Source: JAEUMW01 sp039807745
GTDB lineage: Bacteria; Pseudomonadota; Gammaproteobacteria; Burkholderiales; JAEUMW01
Assembly: GCA_039807745.1 (NCBI GenBank)
Contig: JBDHRV010000165.1
Location: 1-7,036 of the forward strand
Length of the DNA: 7,036 bases
Direction: 5' to 3'
In this document: piece after piece, positions 6,993-7,036 of the stretch
Layout of the letters: each line of letters opens with the position of its first letter
How positions within the stretch are numbered: position 1 is the first letter of the stretch
The notes under the pieces: model-generated
The model's database searches: none
Seen by the model: only the letters and a program-made list of their open reading frames with translations
Told to the model about the DNA's origin: nothing
Program-made: the position numbers and the translations under genes

Positions 6993-7036
6993 TGGCGTCC
7001 CCACGGGGATTCGAACCCCGGTTACCGCCGTGAAAG
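6993..7036 (-). tRNA. tRNA-Glu (anticodon UUC), 5' part beyond window
   Basis: The last 44 bases, read on the minus strand, are the 3' part of a tRNA. They begin exactly at the anticodon loop CTTTCAC (anticodon TTC, plus-strand 7032-7034), then stem GGCGG and a short variable loop. The T arm is CGGGG-TTCGAAT-CCCCG, followed by the 3' acceptor strand TGGGGAC, discriminator G and an encoded CCA. The pattern matches E. coli tRNA-Glu almost base for base, with compensated changes such as C-G for A-U at the T-stem base. The D arm and 5' acceptor strand lie beyond the right edge. It converges on the dehydrogenase gene with 63 bases between; no terminator is evident there. Confidence 0.95.

Noticed and set aside
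6993..7036. tRNA-Glu 3' end as an attachment site for an integrated element
   Set aside because: No integrase gene, no repeat of the tRNA end and no other sign of an element is present in the window.

Overview
The window is high-GC bacterial DNA with tightly packed genes on both strands. A triheme cytochrome c of the Proteobacterial dehydrogenase type, a tartrate/D-malate dehydrogenase-type gene and a tRNA-Glu close to the E. coli sequence point to a Proteobacterium, probably a Betaproteobacterium. That placement rests on protein resemblance, not on a computed phylogeny.

Left part (1-3940, minus strand): a 915-residue GH63-type glycoside hydrolase is followed, 41 bases downstream, by a periplasmic triheme cytochrome c. 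The cytochrome gene runs off the left edge without its C-terminus, and its GTG start is set by a good ribosome binding site. The two genes could share a transcript, but they have no obvious functional link.

Middle (3941-5701): a 60-base divergent spacer separates the hydrolase from a TetR-family repressor gene on the plus strand. The repressor is followed 18 bases later by a YdjM/DUF457-type membrane-bound metal-dependent hydrolase, probably in the same operon. The spacer holds overlapping weak promoter-like sequences and a short inverted repeat that could be the repressor's operator.

Right part (5702-7036): a 160-base gap carries, on the minus strand, what looks like a short relic of a LysR-family regulator, matching only the HTH wing and start of the linker helix. 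Next comes a complete gene of the tartrate/D-malate/isopropylmalate dehydrogenase family with a strong ribosome binding site. Its usual first substrate-binding Arg is Cys, so its substrate is uncertain. LysR regulators commonly sit next to such genes, so the relic may be the remains of the former local regulator. The 3' part of a tRNA-Glu(UUC) gene on the minus strand ends the window.

No clearly new multi-gene system is visible. The points most worth checking are the LysR relic, the altered active-site loop of the dehydrogenase, and the unknown substrate of the GH63 protein beside its divergent TetR.
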